NCBI GenBank assembly: GCA_034434635.1 | Contig: DAOTYX010000081.1 | Coordinates: forward strand, 1-11,680 | Length of the DNA: 11,680 nucleotides | Source of the DNA: DAOTYX01 sp034434635 | GTDB taxonomy: Bacteria; Chloroflexota; Anaerolineae; B4-G1; DUEL01 | Direction: 5' to 3' | Shown here: positions 1 through 6,937 of the stretch, piece after piece | Position numbering within the stretch: the stretch's first letter is position 1 | How the letters are laid out: each line of letters begins with the position of its first letter | Notes under the pieces: generated by a model | Told to the model about the DNA's origin: nothing | Databases searched by the model: none | What the model saw: only the letters and a program-made list of their open reading frames with translations | Translations under genes and position numbers: made by a program

Positions 1-879
1 CCTGAGGGGTAACAAACCGCCTTCCCTGGCATCTCTCTGGTGATGCCACTCCCAAGGTAACGGATACCCGGCGATCGCCCACTCTTCACGGAACTGGACT
101 GTCCCAGGATCGTACATAACGTCTTGCGTTAGTGAACTCTCCGGCCCAAAACGCCGCTCCGGCTTGCCTGTTTCAAGAAACCACTCGCGCACAAGATCCC
201 ACGCCTGTTGAACCGACTGATCTGGATCGTATCCTCCTAGCGGCGGTGGCAGAGATGCCGTTGGTATACGCTGCACAACTCTCCCCTCGACCGGGTGCAT
301 AGTCCAGGCGCACTCTTCATCCAGGCAGGCAGCGTGCCCGCTGGGGTCGGTATACCGCAGCGGATTGTTGGTAACGTACGCGTACCGGTTCAGCGCCTGC
401 GGATTCCCCGGCTCCGGCACCACCGTGTCCGCACTGATGAACCGCCCCAGCGCCGGGTCGTACCAGCGGGCGCGGTAGTCGTAGAGGCCGAAGCCCTCCA
501 CGCGCTGGCCGGTGAAGGTGAAGTCGGTGGGCAGCGCGCCGCCGTAGCGCACCGCACCGTACGGGTCGTACCCCGTGCGGCTGCCGGGCACGACGGCCCC
601 GCCCGCCGTGGTCGCCAGAGAGGTGGAGCCGAGGTGGTCGCTGTGCAGGTAGTATATCACACCTCCCGCCCGCATCGCAACCCGCCGGCCGCTGGCGTAG
701 TAGTACGCGGTCGCTACGCCGGTGGTGACATTCTCCTCGTAGATGTCCCCCAGATAGGCCGTGGTCCCTGCGGGGCCGATGCGCAGCACACGGTGGCCGT
801 CCCCGTCATACACGAAGCGCGTCGCGGCGCCGGTGACGGTGTTCGTCACCGCTACCAGCCGGTTCTCAACCGCCCGGCG
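1..879 (-). CDS. RHS repeat-associated core protein, 5'-truncated, partial at the left edge
   Basis: This is the 3' part of an RHS/YD-repeat gene; RHS proteins form large shells that usually carry a variable, often toxic, C-terminal domain. The reading frame is open from 879 to the window edge (293 codons). It shows, in order, ENRLVAVTN right at its start, LHSDHLGST (648-622), the core signature DYRARWYDPALGRFISADTV (480-421) and NRYAYVTNNPLRYTDPSGH (387-334). After DPSGH come at least 111 codons of a variable C-terminal domain that I do not recognise; it holds WFLETGKPERRFGPESSLTQ and a WEWHH motif. An in-frame TGA at 880-882 and the loss of RHS similarity just before ENRL show that the 5' end is missing. 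No start with a convincing ribosome site is visible; GTG at 849-847 is one option. GC is about 73% in the 481-540 core segment but about 55-57% in two sampled stretches of the C-terminal part. It may be an orphan RHS tip cassette or a dead remnant. Confidence 0.8.
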
Positions 880-924
880 TCACCAGCAGTTACAGGCTTT
901 CGTGAAATTCGTGCTCCAAACCCC

Positions 925-952
925 TTGACAAGCCGCAGATTTTGGCTATACT
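925..952 (+). promoter_or_regulatory. sigma-70-type promoter of the lacI-led operon
   Basis: TTGACA at 925-930 (6 of 6 consensus) is followed after 16 bp by TATACT at 947-952 (5 of 6). Transcription would begin near 959-960, inside the first LacI-type operator. It is the only strong promoter I see on the plus strand before the operon, so it may drive all eight genes. Confidence 0.85.
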
Positions 953-958
953 AGTTAT

Positions 959-972
959 TGAGAGCGCTCCCA
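959..972. promoter_or_regulatory. LacI-family operator O1 (CelR/CebR-type box, one mismatch)
   Basis: TGAGAGCGCTCCCA is a 14-bp palindrome with the central CG typical of LacI-family sites. It differs from the perfect box at 1033-1046 only at A961. It covers the predicted transcription start, where a bound repressor would block initiation. Confidence 0.85.
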
Positions 973-1032
973 AACCCTCGCCTGTTTCTCCCGCTTCGCG
1001 TCGGCCAGACCGCGGTTATTGTGCACAGTTCT

Positions 1033-1046
1033 TGGGAGCGCTCCCA
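1033..1046. promoter_or_regulatory. LacI-family operator O2 (perfect CelR/CebR-type box)
   Basis: TGGGAGCGCTCCCA is a perfect 14-bp palindrome, identical to the box described for the cellobiose-responsive regulators CelR (Thermobifida fusca) and CebR (Streptomyces). Its last base is the first base of the AGGAGG ribosome site of lacI (1046-1051). Its centre is 74 bp from that of O1, about seven helical turns, which would suit looping or a roadblock. Confidence 0.9.
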
Positions 1047-1056
1047 GGAGGCAGAG

Positions 1057-2082
1057 GTGCCCACTCTGGAAGAGGTCGCTCGCCTGGCTGGCGTCTCCCG
1101 ATCCACCGTCTCCCGGGTGGTCAACAACCACCCCAACGTGCGCGCCGAAACCCGCGAGCGCGTCTGGGAAGTGATCCGCCAGTCCGGCTACCAGCCCAAC
1201 GTCGTCGCCCGCAGCCTGGTCACCACCCGCACCCACATCATCGGCATGATCATCCCCTACGCCGTCACCGCCCTCTTCACCGACCCCTTCTTCCCCCTCC
1301 TGCTGCGTGGCGCGACGGAGGCCTGCAACCAGCACCACTACCAACTCCTGCTCTCCCTCCTGAACGACCCCGCCGGCCGCGGCGAGATGTACCGCCAGGT
1401 GCTCCAGAACGGCTACATGGACGGCATGATCGTCGCCTCCACGCCGGTAGACGACCCGTTGATCCCTAACCTCATCGCCGACCGCCTGCCCTTCGTCTCC
1501 GTGGGCCGTCACCCTGACGAGCGCGTGCACTACGTGGACGTGGACAACGTCGGCGGGGCGCAGATGGCGGTCGAGCACCTCATCCGCCTGGGCCACCGAC
1601 GCATCGCCACCATCACCGGCCGCCTCGACATGGTCGCAGGACAGGACCGTCTGGCAGGCTACCGCCAGGCCCTGCAGGCCCACGGCCTCCCGATCCGCAA
1701 GGAGTTGATCGCCGAGGGGGACTTCACCGAGATCGGCGGCACCACCGCCGCGCAGCGCCTCCTGTCCACCGACGCCACAGCCATCTTCGTCGCCAGCGAC
1801 ATCATGGCCATCGCCGCGCTCAAGACGCTCCGCCAGGCCGGCCGGCTCGTCCCCAATGACGTCGCCCTGGTCAGTTTCGACGATGTCCCTGTAGCCACAG
1901 CGATAGACCCGCCGCTGACGACCGTGCGTCAGCCGATCGCGCGGATGGGTTCGATGGCTGTGGAGGTGCTGTTGAGTCTTCTGGACCGCCCTGAAGAAGG
2001 TCGGCTCGCCCACCGCATCATCCTGCCCACCGAACTGGTCATCCGCGAATCGTGCGGGGCGGTCGCAGCCCGTGCGAAGTGA
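1057..2082 (+). CDS. LacI-family transcriptional repressor, CelR/CebR-like
   Basis: The 341-residue protein has the full LacI plan. The N-terminal helix-turn-helix is at about residues 3-23 (EEVARLAGVSRSTVSRVVNN) and the hinge helix at about 46-56. A periplasmic-binding-protein-like effector domain follows, with the usual DRLAGY (about 197-202), VASD (245-248) and VSFDD (272-276) blocks. GTG at 1057 is chosen as start because AGGAGG lies 5 nt upstream and the helix-turn-helix begins two residues in. Longer in-frame starts such as TTG 958 would translate the operators. The two palindromes in its own leader point to autorepression. Because the perfect box equals the CelR/CebR site, cellobiose or a related beta-glucoside is the likely inducer; this is inference, since effector residues cannot be read off safely. 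The gene heads a co-directional operon and is followed after 90 bp by the binding-protein gene. Confidence 0.93.
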   Translation: MPTLEEVARLAGVSRSTVSRVVNNHPNVRAETRERVWEVIRQSGYQPNVVARSLVTTRTHIIGMIIPYAVTALFTDPFFPLLLRGATEACNQHHYQLLLSLLNDPAGRGEMYRQVLQNGYMDGMIVASTPVDDPLIPNLIADRLPFVSVGRHPDERVHYVDVDNVGGAQMAVEHLIRLGHRRIATITGRLDMVAGQDRLAGYRQALQAHGLPIRKELIAEGDFTEIGGTTAAQRLLSTDATAIFVASDIMAIAALKTLRQAGRLVPNDVALVSFDDVPVATAIDPPLTTVRQPIARMGSMAVEVLLSLLDRPEEGRLAHRIILPTELVIRESCGAVAARAK

Positions 2083-2093
2083 AGGAGGTGATC
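2081..2093 (+). promoter_or_regulatory. near-perfect anti-Shine-Dalgarno match after lacI
   Basis: GAAGGAGGTGATC overlaps the lacI stop codon and matches the complement of the 16S rRNA 3' end at 12 of 13 bases. The nearest ATG (2102) is 13 nt beyond GGAGG, a long spacing, and opens a 27-codon frame ending at 2185. It may be a ribosome standby site or a leader-peptide site. It is not the ribosome site of the binding-protein gene, which has its own AAGGAG at 2160-2165. Confidence 0.4.
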
Positions 2094-2172
2094 GGCGGGA
2101 GATGAATCAGTGTTCAAGCGTGGTCCGGTTGTACGTAACCAAGACGTTTCAAGAGGAGAAAGGAGATCAGAA

Positions 2173-3972
2173 ATGCGCAGGATAGCCTTTACTCTGTTGG
2201 GGCTCCTGGCGATCGCGAGCCTTCTGCTCACCGCCTGCGGGCCGACCGCGACCCCCACTGCAGCCCCCACCGAGGCGCCTACCCAGGCGCCAACCGAAGC
2301 GCCCACCGAAGCGCCAACCGAAGCCCCCACCCCACCACCCACCGAGGTCGTCTACCCGCGAAATGAGACCCTCTACACCAGCGGTAAGCAGTGGGGACCG
2401 CCCACCTCGTGGAACCCCCTCCAGCCTGGTTCGTATGCAATGGGGGTGATCGGTCTGTGCTATGAGACCCTCTTCCTCTACGACCCCCTGCAGAACGAGT
2501 ACATCCCCTGGCTGGCCGAGAGCGGCGAGTGGGTGAGTGACAACGTCTACCAGGTGACGCTCCGTCAGGGCGTCGAGTGGAGCGACGGCGAGCCTCTGAC
2601 CGCCGATGACGTCGTCTACACCTTCGAACTGGGGCAACTGGAGGGCGTCTACTACAAGCCGCTCTGGGACTGGCTGGAGAGCGTCACGGCGGTTGACGAC
2701 CACACCGTCCAGTTCACCTTCTCCGAGGTCCGCTACCAGGAGTGGGGGAACACGCTGTACTCCATCGCCATCGTCCCCAAGCACCTGTGGGAGGGCCGGA
2801 GCGAGGAAGATATCGTCACCGGAGCCAACCTCCCGCCTGTGGGCACAGGGGCCTACCTCTATGAGACCCACTCCGAAGACCGCATGGTCTGGCGGCGGAA
2901 CGACAACTGGTGGGCAACGGGTGCCCTGGGCCTCTCCGTCGGCCCCAAGTACATCGTGGACATCGTCAATCCCAGCAACAACGTGGCGCTGGGCCTGGTG
3001 CTCCAGGGGCAACTGGACCTGAGCAACAACTTCCTGCCGGGCGTCGCCACCCTGGTCGAGGGCGGCTATGGGCTCCAGACCTGGTACCCCGACCCGCCCT
3101 ACATGCTCTCGGCCAACACCGCCTTCCTGTTCATGAACACCACCAAGGCGCCCATGGATGATCCGGCTTTCCGCAGGGCGATGGCCTACGCCATCAATGT
3201 GGACGACATCGTCACTCGCGTCTACGGTAACATCGTCCAGAAGGCCAACCCCACCGGCCTGCTGCCGACCTGGGAGCAGTACGTCAGCCAGGAGGTGGTG
3301 GACGAACTGGGCTTCTCGTACGATCCCGACATGGCCCGTTCCATCCTGGCGGAGGCTGGCTACGTGGACGTGAACGGGGATGGCTTCGTGGAGGCCCCCG
3401 ACGGCTCCGAGATCGCGCTGAAGATCATCGTCCCGTTCGGCTGGACCGACTGGATGGAGTCCATCAACGTCATCGCCGCCAGCGCCCAGGCGGTGGGGAT
3501 CAACCTCCAGGCGGAGTTCCCGGACTTCGGCGGGTACTGGGATCAGCTCACCGGCGGCACCTTCGACATGGCCATCAACAACTTCGGCTCCAACATGAGC
3601 GACACCCCCTGGACCTTCTACTTCTGGCTGTTCCGCAACCCCATCACCGACAACATGTCCAACGGGAACTTCGGCCGATACGACAACCCCGAGGTCTTCG
3701 ACCTGGTGGTCCAGCTGGACCAGACCCCGGTTGATGACCCGGAGGCCATGAGCGCGGTGATGGCGGAGATCCAGAGGATCCAACTGACCGATATGCCAGC
3801 GATTCCTTTGTGGTATAATGGTCTGTGGGCCCAATGGAACTCGACTTACTGGACCAACTGGCCATCCGCCGCGGAGGATGCGCCGAAGTACCTGCCGTGC
3901 ACCTGGAACGGCTACTGGAACATGACTGCCATCTTGATGCTCACCGAACTGCAGCCAGCGTCACAGGAGTAA
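2173..3972 (+). CDS. ABC transporter solute-binding lipoprotein, family 5 (Opp/Dpp type), probable oligosaccharide binder
   Basis: The 599-residue exported lipoprotein captures substrate outside the membrane for the permeases encoded downstream. A signal peptide (MRR, then a hydrophobic stretch) ends in the lipobox LTAC with Cys22 as the lipidated residue. A Thr-Pro-Glu-Ala linker follows to about residue 56. The rest is a family 5 binding protein (SBP_bac_5), with the typical LRQGVEWSDGEPLTADDVVY block, VPKHLW, GTGAYLYE and, further on, AFRRAMAYAINVDDIV. ATG 2173 is used because the signal peptide starts there and AAGGAG lies 7 nt upstream; GTG 2110 would add 21 unlikely residues. Family 5 proteins bind peptides, but Thermotoga and Pyrococcus members bind cellobiose and other beta-glycosides. 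The two phosphorylase genes in the same operon and the many Trp residues favour a sugar here; the sequence alone does not prove it. A stem-loop follows the gene. Confidence 0.92.
   Translation: MRRIAFTLLGLLAIASLLLTACGPTATPTAAPTEAPTQAPTEAPTEAPTEAPTPPPTEVVYPRNETLYTSGKQWGPPTSWNPLQPGSYAMGVIGLCYETLFLYDPLQNEYIPWLAESGEWVSDNVYQVTLRQGVEWSDGEPLTADDVVYTFELGQLEGVYYKPLWDWLESVTAVDDHTVQFTFSEVRYQEWGNTLYSIAIVPKHLWEGRSEEDIVTGANLPPVGTGAYLYETHSEDRMVWRRNDNWWATGALGLSVGPKYIVDIVNPSNNVALGLVLQGQLDLSNNFLPGVATLVEGGYGLQTWYPDPPYMLSANTAFLFMNTTKAPMDDPAFRRAMAYAINVDDIVTRVYGNIVQKANPTGLLPTWEQYVSQEVVDELGFSYDPDMARSILAEAGYVDVNGDGFVEAPDGSEIALKIIVPFGWTDWMESINVIAASAQAVGINLQAEFPDFGGYWDQLTGGTFDMAINNFGSNMSDTPWTFYFWLFRNPITDNMSNGNFGRYDNPEVFDLVVQLDQTPVDDPEAMSAVMAEIQRIQLTDMPAIPLWYNGLWAQWNSTYWTNWPSAAEDAPKYLPCTWNGYWNMTAILMLTELQPASQE
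2257..2340 (+). repeat. 12-bp tandem repeat coding the lipoprotein linker
   Basis: Seven imperfect 12-bp units, mostly ACC GAA GCG CC(A/C/T), encode Thr-Glu-Ala-Pro-type repeats just after the lipobox of the binding protein. The last unit degenerates to Thr-Pro-Pro-Pro. It is a flexible spacer that holds the binding domain off the membrane. Such repeats are prone to length change by slippage. Confidence 0.85.
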
Positions 3973-3980
3973 CGGTCTGC

Positions 3981-4017
3981 GAGTCGCCCCTTCCCTCACT
4001 CCGGGAAGGGGCGACTC
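3981..4017 (+). terminator. 15-bp stem-loop after the binding-protein gene, likely attenuator or mRNA-stabilising hairpin
   Basis: GAGTCGCCCCTTCCC (3981-3995) pairs perfectly with GGGAAGGGGCGACTC (4003-4017) across a 7-nt loop. Only a weak T-rich tail (TTCTC) follows, so full termination is doubtful. The position, 8 nt after the binding-protein stop and before the permeases, fits partial termination or 3'-end protection, giving more binding protein than membrane components. Confidence 0.75.
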
Positions 4018-4045
4018 TTCTCAGTCTCTGAACGTAATACCCTGC

Positions 4046-4101
4046 ACCCTCCCGCAGGTTAGAAAGTGATGCGGAGATCACGCCCAAACCTGCGGGAGGG
4101 T
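4046..4101. repeat. perfect 15-bp inverted repeat (REP-like) before the permease genes
   Basis: ACCCTCCCGCAGGTT (4046-4060) is the exact inverse of AACCTGCGGGAGGGT (4087-4101), with 26 nt between. The left arm also contains a smaller hairpin with CCTGC at 4041-4045 and GCAGG at 4054-4058. The same 14-mer recurs at 8919-8932. Together with the preceding stem-loop it fills the 153-bp gap before the permease. I see no usable promoter in that gap. Confidence 0.7.
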
Positions 4102-4125
4102 AGGCAGTCTAAACAAGGAGCCGCC

Positions 4126-5112
4126 GTGGGAAGGTATCTGGGACGCAAACTGTTGATTTACATCCTCACCTTCTTCCTCGCGGTGACGATAGACTGGCTG
4201 ATCCCGCGCTTCATGCCCGGCAATCCGGTGCAGACGATGCTGGCCCGCTTCGCGCTGCGCGCCGATTCGGCCGAGGTGCTGCGCAGTTACTACATTCGGG
4301 CCTTCGGGTTGGACCTTCCCCTCTGGCAGCAGTACCTGAATTTCTGGGCCGCGTTGTTCCGGGGCGACCTGGGGATCAGCACCTGGCTGTTTCCCCAGCC
4401 GGTGCTCGAGATCATCAAGGGCGCGGTGCCCTACGACCTTTTCCTCCTGTTGCCGGCCATCATTCTGAGTTGGATCGCCGGGAACCGGGTGGGCGCCATC
4501 GCCGCGCGGACCCGATGGCTGGATAACACCATCCTCCCGCTGGGCTACATCCTGACCGCCACCCCCTACATGTGGCTGGCCATCGTGCTGGCGTGGGCAT
4601 TGGGCAATGAGGCCCGCCTTTTCCCCATCGCTGGCGCCTACAGTTTCGGGCTACGCCCTCACCTCTCCTGGCTGTTCATCAAGGACCTGCTGTGGCACTG
4701 GTTCCTCCCCTTCGCCTCGCTGTTTATGGTGATGTTCGGCGGATGGGCCATCGGCATGCGGAACATGATCATCTATGAACTGGAGTCAGACTACTCCCGC
4801 TATCTGGAATCCCTGGGCGCCCCCCGGCGGCTCATCCGCCAGTACGCCTTCCGCAACGCCGTGCTCCCCCAGATCACCGGCCTGGCGCTCCAACTGGGCG
4901 GCATCATCGCCGGCGCCCTGGCCACGGAGATCGTCTTTGCCTACCCCGGCCTCGGCTACCTGATCCTCCAGGGCGTCCAGAATCAGGACTATTTCCTGAT
5001 CCAGGGGTGTTTTCTCTTTATCATCTTCGGCGTATTATTGGCCAATTTCGCCATTGACATTATCTATGTCCTGGTGGACCCGCGGACAAGACTAGGGATG
5101 ACGGGTGAATAG
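4126..5112 (+). CDS. ABC transporter permease, DppB/OppB type
   Basis: The 328-residue inner-membrane protein forms one half of the translocation channel for the family 5 binding protein. Six hydrophobic segments can be seen, at about residues 8-28, 103-120, 136-160, 190-212, 252-272 and 290-317. The cytoplasmic coupling (EAA) loop lies at about 226-248 (SLGAPRRLIRQYAFRNAVLP). The family's PGNP motif follows the first membrane segment, and the C-terminus ends in the common DPRTRLG. GTG 4126 is the chosen start because AAGGAG lies 5 nt upstream and family members begin directly with a short basic stretch before the first helix. Starting at 4066 would translate the right arm of the inverted repeat. 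The stop is 3 nt before the next permease start, so translation is probably coupled. Substrate is inferred from the operon, not from this sequence. Confidence 0.93.
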   Translation: MGRYLGRKLLIYILTFFLAVTIDWLIPRFMPGNPVQTMLARFALRADSAEVLRSYYIRAFGLDLPLWQQYLNFWAALFRGDLGISTWLFPQPVLEIIKGAVPYDLFLLLPAIILSWIAGNRVGAIAARTRWLDNTILPLGYILTATPYMWLAIVLAWALGNEARLFPIAGAYSFGLRPHLSWLFIKDLLWHWFLPFASLFMVMFGGWAIGMRNMIIYELESDYSRYLESLGAPRRLIRQYAFRNAVLPQITGLALQLGGIIAGALATEIVFAYPGLGYLILQGVQNQDYFLIQGCFLFIIFGVLLANFAIDIIYVLVDPRTRLGMTGE

Positions 5113-5115
5113 CGT

Positions 5116-5982
5116 ATGGAGCGCAAACAGCCCAAGAAGGTGCGGAGCGAATTCCTCTATTTCGCGCTGAGAAACCGCAAACTGCGGGTCGGCCTGGGGA
5201 TCCTGCTCTTCTTCCTGATCTTCGCCATCGTCGGCCCGTTCCTGAGCCGGTACGATCCCACCGCATACGCGGGACCTCCAGCCCAGTCCCCCTCACGGGA
5301 GTTCTGGTTTGGGACCACAACCTTCGGCCAGGATGTCTACAGCCAGTTCGCCTATGGTCTGCGCTCCACCTTCATCGTAGGACTGATCGGGGGGACGATC
5401 GGCACCATCATCGGCATGTTGATCGGTCTCCTGGCCGGATACCGCGGCGGCGCGGTGGATGAGGCCCTCAACATGCTCACCAACATCGTCCTCATCATCC
5501 CCACGCTGGCGGTCCTCATCATCATCGCCGCCTACCTCACGGTGCGGGGGATCGTCACCGAGAGCATCTTCATCGGCCTGACGGCCTGGCCATGGGCAGC
5601 ACGGGCGATCCGCGCCCAGACCTTCTCCCTGCGCGTGCGGGAGTTCGTGGACCTGGCGCGGATGAGCGGCCGCAGTTCCCTGCGGATCGTGCTCACGGAG
5701 ATCGCGCCGAACATGATGTCCTACCTCCTGCTGGTCTTCATCCTCCAGTTCGGCGGCGCCATCCTCAACGCGGCCACGCTGGACTTCATCGGCCTTGGCC
5801 CTACGCGGGGGATGTCGCTGGGCCTGATGATGAACAACGCCGTCCTCTGGGCCGCCCTCCAACTGGGGATGTGGTGGTGGCTGATTCCCCCCGGCGCCGC
5901 CATCGCCGCCATCGTCGGCGCGCTCTATGTGATGAACGTCGGCCTGGACGAGGTCTTCAATCCCAAACTGCGGGAGATGTAG
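5116..5982 (+). CDS. ABC transporter permease, DppC/OppC type
   Basis: This 288-residue protein is the second permease of the importer. A basic N-terminus is followed by a first membrane segment at about 24-43, and then the extracytoplasmic FGTTTFGQDVYSQFAYGLR block that marks OppC/DppC proteins. Further segments lie at about 84-107, 120-142, 148-166, 200-222 and 254-275. The EAA coupling loop is at about 176-201 (EFVDLARMSGRSSLRIVLTE). The run WWW at about 253-255 is notable but lies in a membrane segment. ATG 5116 has no clear Shine-Dalgarno sequence and starts 3 nt after the upstream stop, so it probably relies on coupling. The next gene's ATG begins 2 nt after this stop. Confidence 0.93.
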   Translation: MERKQPKKVRSEFLYFALRNRKLRVGLGILLFFLIFAIVGPFLSRYDPTAYAGPPAQSPSREFWFGTTTFGQDVYSQFAYGLRSTFIVGLIGGTIGTIIGMLIGLLAGYRGGAVDEALNMLTNIVLIIPTLAVLIIIAAYLTVRGIVTESIFIGLTAWPWAARAIRAQTFSLRVREFVDLARMSGRSSLRIVLTEIAPNMMSYLLLVFILQFGGAILNAATLDFIGLGPTRGMSLGLMMNNAVLWAALQLGMWWWLIPPGAAIAAIVGALYVMNVGLDEVFNPKLREM

Positions 5983-5984
5983 GG

Positions 5985-6935
5985 ATGAGCCTCCAGGTAG
6001 AGAACCTCAGAGTCTACTACCGCACCCTCAAAGGATACGTTCACGCCCTGGAGGGGGTGAGTTTTTCCGTCGGCGACCGGGAGATCATGGGGCTGGCCGG
6101 GGAATCCGGCTGCGGGAAGACCACCCTCGGTCACAGCCTGATCTACCTGCGGCCGCCGATGAACTTCATCGAGGGACGGGTGCTCCTGGACGATCAGGAG
6201 GTGCCGGTTTGGGATATGGAGAGGATGCGCGAGTTCCGCTTCCGGCGCATCTCCCTCATCCCCCAGTACGCGATGAACGCCCTGAACCCGACGCGCAAGA
6301 TCGGGAGGATGATCGCCGAACTTCTAGACAGCCGGGGAGCGGACTACGGAGAACTGCTGCCGGAACTGAAGCGCCGGCTGGACCTGGTGCAGTTGTCGCA
6401 CGACGTGCTGAAGATGTATCCCATCGAACTGTCGGGAGGGATGAAGCAGCGGACCGTGATGGTCATGTCCACGCTGCTCGACCCCTCGCTCCTCATCGCC
6501 GATGAGATCACCTCGGCGTTGGACGTCTCCACCCAGAAGGCGGTCTGTGAGATGCTGGTGGAGTTCCGGGACCAGGGCTTCGTCAAGAGCACGATCGTCA
6601 TCACCCACGATATTTCCATCCTGTACCAGATCGCCGACACGATCCTGGTGATGTACGCCGGCCAACTGACAGAGAAGGCGCCGACGGACGTGATCTTCCA
6701 GTCCCCTCGCCACCCCTACACGAAGTTGCTGATCGCCTCCCTCCCCAAGGTTGGCGTGCGGTACGGCGAGGAACGGCTGCGGGGCATCCCCGGCGCCCCT
6801 CCGCAGCTCCTGGACCCTCCGGCGGGATGTCGTTTCAGGGAGCGGTGCCCGGTCGCCTTTGACCGCTGCACGGAGGAGCCCCCGTTCCTGGAGATCTCAC
6901 CCGGCCATTTCGTCGCCTGTTGGAGGGAATCCTGA
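5985..6935 (+). CDS. ABC transporter ATP-binding protein, DppD/OppD type
   Basis: The 316-residue cytoplasmic ATPase, one of a pair, powers uptake. Motifs seen: Walker A GESGCGKTT (39-47), Q-loop Gln94 in IPQYAMNALNP, signature LSGGMKQR (149-156), Walker B LLIADE (169-174) with catalytic Glu174, D-loop SALD (177-180) and switch His208 in ITHD. The C-terminal oligopeptide-transporter domain (HPYTKLLIASLP, about 243-254, then IPGAPP) carries four cysteines, Cys282, Cys288, Cys295 and Cys312. They match the proposed iron-sulfur site of Dpp-type ATPases. The usual Pro after Walker B is Ile (ADEIT). The start ATG 5985 lies 2 nt after the permease stop and has GGAG about 9 nt upstream. An in-frame extension back to 5592 merely overlaps the permease gene and is rejected. 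Confidence 0.94.
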   Translation: MSLQVENLRVYYRTLKGYVHALEGVSFSVGDREIMGLAGESGCGKTTLGHSLIYLRPPMNFIEGRVLLDDQEVPVWDMERMREFRFRRISLIPQYAMNALNPTRKIGRMIAELLDSRGADYGELLPELKRRLDLVQLSHDVLKMYPIELSGGMKQRTVMVMSTLLDPSLLIADEITSALDVSTQKAVCEMLVEFRDQGFVKSTIVITHDISILYQIADTILVMYAGQLTEKAPTDVIFQSPRHPYTKLLIASLPKVGVRYGEERLRGIPGAPPQLLDPPAGCRFRERCPVAFDRCTEEPPFLEISPGHFVACWRES

Positions 6936-6937
6936 GC

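Noticed and set aside
295..954. Plus-strand open frame over the RHS region and the lacI promoter
   Set aside because: The minus strand encodes clear RHS signature motifs in one frame, so the plus-strand frame is a shadow.
2127..2140. GGTT-GTACGT-AACC partial palindrome between lacI and the binding-protein gene as a third operator
   Set aside because: Only the outer four bases pair in a symmetric way, and it does not resemble the GAGCGCTC core of the two real operators.
2257..2340. 12-bp tandem repeat as a CRISPR or satellite array
   Set aside because: It is in frame, has no spacers, and encodes the Pro/Thr/Glu/Ala linker of a lipoprotein.
2167..3834. Very long open frame antisense to the binding-protein gene, and similar antisense frames across the window
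   Set aside because: GC-rich genes with G/C in third positions leave antisense frames open. The translations are Arg/Gly/Val-rich, with no family motifs, and the plus-strand gene is unmistakable.
4018..4040. Possible promoter (TAATAC at 4035-4040) for the permease genes
   Set aside because: No -35-like hexamer at a usable distance; the closest T-rich hexamer is only 11 bp away.
5592..5984. Longer N-terminus for the first ATPase, overlapping the permease
   Set aside because: The added residues are an out-of-frame reading of the permease gene. The ABC domain begins at MSLQVENLRV, and ATG 5985 fits the operon spacing.
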